NCBI GenBank assembly: GCA_014871385.1
Contig: CM026426.1
Location: 68,936,674-69,000,673 of the forward strand
DNA from: Ceratodon purpureus
Taxonomy: Eukaryota > Streptophyta > Bryopsida > Pseudoditrichales > Ditrichaceae
Length of the DNA stretch: 64,000 nt
Direction: 5' to 3'
Under the pieces are notes generated by a model. That model did no database searches and was not told where the DNA came from. It saw only the letters and a program-made list of their open reading frames with translations. A program made the translations under genes and the position numbers. Shown one piece after another: positions 58,206 to 64,000 of this stretch (its first letter is position 1; each line of letters starts with the position of its first letter).

Positions 58206-58850
58206 AAATATATTCTATGATGTTTTTATTGAATGGACTGTAGATTCCTTTTACATCAATTTATTCTTTTTACAATTAGGAACTTGATTGTATTTGTGCA
58301 AGGCTGATTGGTTGGCATAAAGGGTCATATGTTGAAATAGGAATTGTGAACAGTGTAGGAATTGTACTCTTGTGCACACATGTGCACTTGTTAGTTACAA
58401 AACCCATCACTGTTTCACAAGACCTTTCTACCTGTATATGCACCAGTAAGCAACCAACTGAATATGCACCAGTAAGCAACCAACTCTAAATAAGTTAGTG
58501 AGTGATTGTTCATATGAGTGATGTCACTGTAGACAGGTTAGTAGATCCCCCCTTTCACTGATTTCACTTCAAATTAGACTAACATCCGCTCATTCTTTAA
58601 CAAAGTGATTGTTGATGCATGGATTGTAGATTCTTTTTACATCACCTTATTCATTGACACAGTTAGGAACCTGATTATATTTGTGCAAGGCTTATTGGTT
58701 TGCATAAAGGGTCATATGTTGAAATAGGAATTGTGACCAGTGTAGGAATTGTACTCTTGTGCATTGATGTATGCACTAGTTAGTTACAAGACCTATCACT
58801 GTTTCACAAGACCTTTCTACATGTATATGCACTAGTTAACGGCTTTATTT
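58206..58850 (+). repeat. Intronic repeat dimer A (two ~330-bp units)
   Basis: Two units, 58206-58560 and about 58608-58850 (the second shortened), share GGTCATATGTTGAAATAGGA, GTGCAAGGCT and CACAAGACCTTTCTAC phrases. The pair, with its linker, recurs at 60737-61480 in the same orientation. Confidence 0.85.
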
Positions 58851-60736
58851 GTTTTGGTAAATTTCAGGTGAGAAAAGGTTGGGAATGCTCAACATGTTCT
58901 TACATTTTGTAAACTGAGATTGCTTTTGAGCAACATATTCAAGGGTTATTGCATAGAAAGAATTGTGCAAACATGAAGGCAGTTGCATTCATTGTGGATA
59001 TTCAAGCTTCGGAGAAACACTTAGAGGTGTTCAATACAGCATACATTGAGGTGATTTTCCATTTCATCAATTCATGATTGTTTTTGTATATTGTTTTGTT
59101 TTTAAATATTTATTTAATTGATTTTTTATTGTTATCTTTTTTAGGCCCAAAATCCGTTACTACCTCATCAAAGGAGATGCAAGATTTGTCCTTCTCCTGC
59201 ATTTTCGTATGACACTCAATTACAAGAGCATTTGAAAGGCAAAAAACAGAAGAAAAGAGTTAAATCTCTTCAAACCAATTGCTACTTGAAAAACGTAAGT
59301 GGATTCTTACATTTCATATTGATTTGAAAAATGTAAGAAATAAAAATTAGACTGTGATTAGTTAATTATATCTAAATCTAATCTGTTGGAACAGTATCAT
59401 ATGTGATTCTTGATTAAGATCTAATTTAGATAACTAGATGATTGTTTATTTATATTCAATATAATTTGATGTTGATATATATTTTAATTTAATTAGATGA
59501 TTCATCAGTTACCTGTAATTGTTGATTAAGATTTTTCTTAGAACAAAAGCACTTGTGGTTATTTTATTTGAAAACAGTCGTAAAAATAGACTAGGATAAT
59601 TGATTTACATCAAAATTTGAGAATATGGAACAACAATATTTGTGGATGTTGGTTTAACTCAAACTGTTGACAATGATTATTGATTTTAGATTTGATTTTG
59701 ATTTGATTTAATTTGATTTGATTTGATTTAAAAATTTGTCCAGACATCAATAGATCTTTCATATGCATTGTAGTGATTATTTTAACAACCACAACTGTTT
59801 TTATCAGGATGAACTGTTTTCCGAAAATAGAGATCAAGAACTCACTAATTTGAAAGAATACATAGATTCTTTTCAAGATCTAAAGGTAAAGAAATTTCAC
59901 TTTTAGATGACTATAAATGACTTGGATTTTACTATATTTGCTAATTATACTATATTTAGTTGAATTATACTTAACTTCCGTATTACATTGAGCTATTTAT
60001 CCATAATACTTTGGTTTGTATTACTATGTACATGATTATGAAGAGGCCATTGAGAAATCTGGCACATATTCTATGTCAATGAATATGGATGACAGTGCTG
60101 ATAGTGAAGTTATCAAGTGCTTAAGGCAAAGAGGTTACAGCATTCTACTTAGCATTTCTAAAGTGGTTTACAGACGAGATGCTTGTGACGGGCTTCTTCA
60201 AGAAATCATTGATTCATGTGCAGTGATGGGAGGAGATTCCATAGAAGCCATTATTCTGTTTGATTCTTTTTCTCCAAGCACACATAGTATGATAGCTAAT
60301 GCCTTGAATGCACTATATCCTTTGTCCAGCTTGTTAAGAAGACAGAGGGTTGATCAGAAAGATGCAATGGTATTGTATCGTCATAGAGTTATGGGAGCGA
60401 CACCATATGGTATTTACTAGCAAAATCGTCGTTCAGAAGAACTCAAATTGAATGGACCAACAAAAGAGCAACTACATGAAGTGGGAGGAGTGCTTGCTAA
60501 ATTCATGAGTGATAACTTGGATAATCACTTCAAGTCATGGATGGATGCGTTGAGGGATTTGACAAGTCCAGACATGGGTCACTTTATGGGTAGACTAAGG
60601 GATACACCCTTTACTACCATGAGATTGACCAGAGATTTTTGGGCAATCCCGCACATCGACCGTGGAGATGCTGCTTTCAGCTTCATTCTCTGGTTTGAAA
60701 AAGGTATGTTTTCTAATTTACAACTGAATTTTAAAT

Positions 60737-61480
60737 TAAATATATTCTATGATGTTTTTATTGAATGGGCTGTAGATTCCTTTTCCATCACCTTATTCAT
60801 TGACACACTTAGTAACCTGATTATATTTGTGCAATGCTGATTGGTTGGCATAAAGGGTCATATGTTGAAATAGGAATTGTGACCAGTGTAGGAATTGTGA
60901 CCAGTGTAGGAATTGTACTCTTGTGCACACATGTGCACTTGTTTGTTACAAAACCCATCACTGTTTCACAAGACCTTTCTACCTGTATATGCACCAGTAA
61001 GCAACCAACTCTAAATTAGTAAATGAGTGATTCTTCATATGACTGATGTCACTGTACACAGGTTAGTAGATTCCCCCCCCCCCTCACTGATTTTACTTCA
61101 GACTAGACTTACATCAGCTCATTCTTTGACAAAGTGATTGCTGATACATGGACTGTAGATTCTTTTTACATCACCTTATTCATTGACACAGTTAGGAACT
61201 TGATTGTATTTGTGCAAGGCTGATTGGTTGGCATAAAGGTTCATATGTTGAAATAGGAATTGTGACCAGTGTAGGAATTGTACTGTAGTGCACTGATGTA
61301 TGCACTAGTTTGTTACAAGACCCATCATTGTTTCACAAGACCTTTCTACTTGTATATGCACTAATAAGCAACCAACTCTAAATAAGTTAGTGAGTGATTG
61401 ATTATATAAGTGATGTCACTGTAGACATGGTAGTAGATTCCCTCCCCTCACTGATTTTACTTCAGATTAGACTTACATCA
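60737..61480 (+). repeat. Intronic repeat dimer B (two ~340-bp units)
   Basis: Units at 60737-61075 and about 61137-61480. Linker bases (CAAAGTGATTG[CT]TGAT[AG]CATGGA) match those of dimer A, so the dimer was copied as a whole. It lies in the 1.1-kb intron between the two halves of the oxygenase domain. Confidence 0.85.
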
Positions 61481-62085
61481 GCTGATATGTCCAGTTAGTG
61501 ATATGTAGAACACTTGGGTAACAATTCTGGAAACGAATGATTGATTCCCCAAACAAATCTGAGTTCTTATTTGGTAGTAATTGACTATAATTTAAATGTA
61601 TGTTTTCTTATATCATATAGTAATCTGCTGTTTAGAATAAGTTTTAGAACAAAAGTTTGGATTTAACATCAAATTTGTGTAGCTTACCACCAAGTCAGTA
61701 AACATATCATCAAATTAAAGTATCTGAGTGTATTTTTGTGATTATACAAATGTAGAAAGTGTTCTGATTATAGTGAAAAAAAATTATGTGCTAATGAGTA
61801 ATTTGTTGCAATTTGAATACAGAACTTGAAGGGGAAACAGGAGATTGTATCAGGACTCAGTTTCTTTTACCGGATTGTGGTTATTTTCTAAAACCAGGAA
61901 AAGGTACCGTTGTTGGCCTCAACTGTGCAAAAATCAAGCATGGATCACTAGAAAATGAGGGCTATAAACAGTATGGAGTTGAATTGACCTATAAAAAAAG
62001 AGTGGTCTTTGGATGTAGGAATGAATTGGCAAAGAAGTTTGGCTTCGATTTCACTATTAAAGAACCTGAGCAGGAGTCTTGTTAA

Positions 62086-62810
62086 ACTACTACATGAATT
62101 ATTTCACATTTTTCAATCAGGATATAGAAGTAGTTCACATTTTTCATTTAGAGAACCTAATGTGTAATTTCATTAAACTTATACAAAGACTGAGTGAAGG
62201 GTTGACTGGTAGGAAGCTATAGAACTATGTGAAAAGTCTTTTCCTAGTATCATTAGAGATTATTTTGGGTCTGGGAGAGGCCCTCAACATGTGCCTCGGT
62301 TGTGCCCTTGGTACAGTGCCCGGAGTGAAGTAACCGGTTCAGCAGGTAATCACCATTGGTGCCAGCCTTCGGTTCCAGCATCATGTTCGCAGGGTTCGGC
62401 CAATGGCTGCAAGAGGTTGAGTTTCCCATTGTGACCTAGGTAGAACTCACACATGTTTGGACTGTACTCAATCGGATTTATTTACTAGAGAGATTTGGAC
62501 ATCTCTGTACCATGGTGGGCTGATTATACTCGAGTGACTATCCTTGAAGCCGCTTGAGTTTTCATATTATAAGATTCTATTTCTGTATTTTATGTGGACG
62601 GGGTAGTGGAGGGTTAGCCATGTCAGCTGAAACAGTGACATAATGGCCCGGGAAAATGGATGCCGAGGGTAATTGGTTCGCACACAGTCAGCTTCGGAGA
62701 TTTGGAGTAGTCTTTTGGGCCAGAATATTTGGCTTCCTCGGTGGTCTGTTGCGGCAGCAGAGTAGCGCTTCCTGCTGTATTACTTGGTTTGTGATACGGG
62801 TATATAATCG
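62086..62810 (+). other. Spacer between TET/JBP-like gene and unknown gene
   Basis: Holds the third dispersed-repeat end at 62251-62271. The part before 62811 is the presumed promoter and leader of the unknown gene. No other gene seen. Confidence 0.4.
62251..62271 (+). repeat. Dispersed repeat end (copy 3 of 3, diverged)
   Basis: CATTAGAGATTATTTTGGGTC differs from the 6027 copy by C-to-T-type changes at three places; both have AAAAGTCT about 20 bases upstream. Confidence 0.45.
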
Positions 62811-64000
62811 ATGGCAAATAGTCGGCGTCCACGGGCAGGGGTGCAATCAATAGTCGTCTACAACAACCAGGACGTTGGTGGACAGTGGATCCCGTTGCGA
62901 CTGGAGGTTGGCAGCTGGGTGACGCTGAAGCCTGCGTCCACTGGGCCGTGGGCTCGAGACTCACGCAGACAAGGAGAGGAGAGTAACGCAGGTGCTTACA
63001 AGGCACGGATCGTTGAGTTCCAGTGGAGTTACAGCACTGTTAGAGGCAAGGTTGTGATGAAACTCGAGTCCGTGTTAGTGAGGCATGCATATGAGCGTAG
63101 GCAAATCCATTTGGACCCTGTAGTTTCAGCCACCGAGCCTAGAGCCTGCAACTATCTCTATGCATCATACTGGGAGGATTGGGTCCCGCCCACGTCGATT
63201 TTAGATGTCATCCTTGTGCTGCATCATGAGGTTGGTGAGGCGACTCGTAATGGCCGAGGTTACAAGGATTTGAGGGCTGTGTATGTGCCGCGGTCTGGCA
63301 ATCAGCTCTATGGCACTCTAGAGGCACTTCCCCTTCCAGAGCTAACGGACTCAGAGTGGCCCCTCCCTGACATGCACACAAGTGAGTTTTTTAGAAGAAA
63401 GCTTGCTGTCGACATTGCTGCCGCAATGAAAGGCTCCACAGGCAGTAGGGCTGTTCATGTGCACTGGTTCATGCCGGTGCATGTGATGGTGGATTTGTTT
63501 GCCTGTGCGGATAGTGTCCGGAAAACCAGATCCATGTACATTTTTAACAACCCTTCAGAGGAACTTTTGAGTAGCTTGATGTCACTGGGTTGGGATGTCA
63601 AGTATGAGAAGGGGCGGGATGTGTTGAAGTGTGTAGTGAGTCATGACAGCATTAAGTTTAGATATCATCTGGGTCGGCAAATGCTTTATGTGAACTACCA
63701 GTACCTGCGTTATAGATGTGTGGAGGGAGACGCTTGGACTGCCATTGATCAAGCAGTTGCTGTGGAGATGGTTAGGACCTCTGTAATTTTGGAAGAGTCT
63801 TTGTTGCCGGCCATTGAAGTGGGCAGAACGTGGCCTGTGTCGCATCTTCGGAACGAGATTTCGATCATCCTCTCCAGAGACTCACTTCCAGAAGAGTATG
63901 ACCTAGTCATACAGCGGCCAGGCCAGCCTGATACCAAGGTACAATCGCAAGTTCAGTTGGTTGGTAATGGACATTGCAGTATTAATCAAAGACTGTATGT
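62811..64000 (+). CDS. Unknown protein, paralogue of the gene at 26623-27890 (cut by window end)
   Basis: ATG 62811 opens a frame with no stop through 63938 (376 codons), where AAG|GTACAA gives the same exon end as the paralogue. Conserved blocks include PLRLEVGSWVTLKPA, VRHAYERRQIHLDP, EPRACNYLYASYWEDW, SILDVILVLHHEVGE, LRAVYVPRSG, LEALPLPELTD, MHTSEFFRRK and VHVHWFMPVHVMVDLFACAD. Beyond the intron, ATTAATCAAAGACTG (63980-63994) matches the paralogue's exon 2 (INQRL), but the phase does not fit at the first AG, so the joint is open. The gene runs off the window. No recognised domain. It is intact as far as seen, and lies 0.7 kb downstream of the TET/JBP-like gene in the same direction. Confidence 0.75.
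   Translation, partial: MANSRRPRAGVQSIVVYNNQDVGGQWIPLRLEVGSWVTLKPASTGPWARDSRRQGEESNAGAYKARIVEFQWSYSTVRGKVVMKLESVLVRHAYERRQIHLDPVVSATEPRACNYLYASYWEDWVPPTSILDVILVLHHEVGEATRNGRGYKDLRAVYVPRSGNQLYGTLEALPLPELTDSEWPLPDMHTSEFFRRKLAVDIAAAMKGSTGSRAVHVHWFMPVHVMVDLFACADSVRKTRSMYIFNNPSEELLSSLMSLGWDVKYEKGRDVLKCVVSHDSIKFRYHLGRQMLYVNYQYLRYRCVEGDAWTAIDQAVAVEMVRTSVILEESLLPAIEVGRTWPVSHLRNEISIILSRDSLPEEYDLVIQRPGQPDTKVQSQVQLVGNGHCSINQRLY

Larger units (their letters stand above)
58086..62085 (+). pseudogene. TET/JBP-like 2-oxoglutarate/Fe(II) oxygenase with N-terminal zinc fingers, two in-frame stops
   Basis: Six exons close in phase (58086-58145, 58868-59050, 59145-59294, 59808-59885, 60046-60703, 61823-62085) giving about 463 residues. 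Exon 2 has a finger-like WECSTCSYI...FEQHIQGLLH. Exon 3 has CKICPSPAFSYDTQLQEHLK, a U1/zf-met-like finger with its last His replaced by Gln. Exons 5-6 form a double-stranded beta-helix oxygenase: an iron motif H-I-D in WAIPHIDRGDAAFSFILWFE, then FLLPDCGYFLKPGKGTVVGL and distal His in KIKHGS, then a basic residue block near YGVELTYKKRVVFG. TET/JBP enzymes oxidise methylpyrimidines in DNA, and in fungi they are linked to KDZ transposons. Assignment to TET/JBP is by motif layout; another 2OG oxygenase branch is possible. The first exon pairing and the exon-5 acceptor (ATGAAGAG at 60045) are less certain. Stops: TAA at 58910 (exon 2) and TAG at 60418 (exon 5). The catalytic motifs are all kept. 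Confidence 0.6.

Noticed and set aside
7862-60420. Idea that TAG is reassigned to glutamine in this genome
   Set aside because: SYP81 ends in TAG exactly where the family's C-terminus is expected, and TGA and TAA also occur as in-frame breaks; C-to-T decay explains the pattern better.
62246-62345. Possible larger shared element between 6.0-6.3 kb and 62.2-62.4 kb
   Set aside because: Beyond the short terminus, only ~35 bases (in opposite orientation) resemble each other, too little to define an element.

Overview
The window looks like nuclear DNA of a land plant. Two intact, multi-exon plant genes anchor it: a SYP81/syntaxin-18-type SNARE (34950-37374) and a DUF1499 protein with chloroplast/Tat-type targeting (38111-39604). 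All their splice junctions are GT-AG and their exon phases close exactly. Almost everything else is transposon-derived or of unknown family. A TET/JBP-like oxygenase gene and a KDZ-like transposase would be unusual in a seed plant, so a bryophyte, lycophyte or fern seems more likely. That placement is inference.

Layout. 1-4900: AT-rich, no gene seen. 5.0-10.6 kb: candidate exons, then a coiled-coil/transposase-like gene with a DDE-type arrangement. 11.2-13.2 kb (minus): a 686-aa protein with a RING-like cysteine cluster, tail-to-tail with that transposase and flanked by ~295-bp direct repeats. 14.9-25.9 kb: a large foldback-type element whose arms are built of ~200-bp modules and whose centre holds a 488-aa paralogue of the RING-like protein. 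Its left arm is interrupted by a 4385-bp hAT-like element (16887-21271) with an 8-bp target duplication; the right arm keeps the empty site. 26.6-27.9 kb (minus) and 62.8 kb to the window end (plus): two copies of an unknown ~380-residue protein family. 29.3-30.8 kb: a plant En/Spm (Transposase_24-like) gene. 32.6-33.6 kb: a broken acidic protein. 34.9-39.6 kb: the two host genes. 41.2 kb: a LINE 3' end. 45.1-50.2 kb (minus): a decayed CACTA Tnp2 transposase with Transposase_21, DUF4218 and DUF4216-like parts. 52-57 kb: AT-rich, with one isolated exon-like segment. 57.65-57.97 kb: a short LINE copy with a 14-bp target duplication. 58.1-62.1 kb: a six-exon gene with two zinc-finger-like exons and a C-terminal 2-oxoglutarate/Fe(II) oxygenase domain resembling TET/JBP.

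Across the transposon-type genes the in-frame stops seen are mostly TAG, with one TAA and one TGA. Each is one C-to-T step from CAG, CAA or CGA, which fits methyl-cytosine decay of silenced elements. The two host genes, the two RING-like genes and the unknown pair have no such stops. The most novel material is the RING-like family (one copy inside a foldback element, the other beside a transposase) and the TET/JBP-like gene in the same neighbourhood as a KDZ-like transposase.
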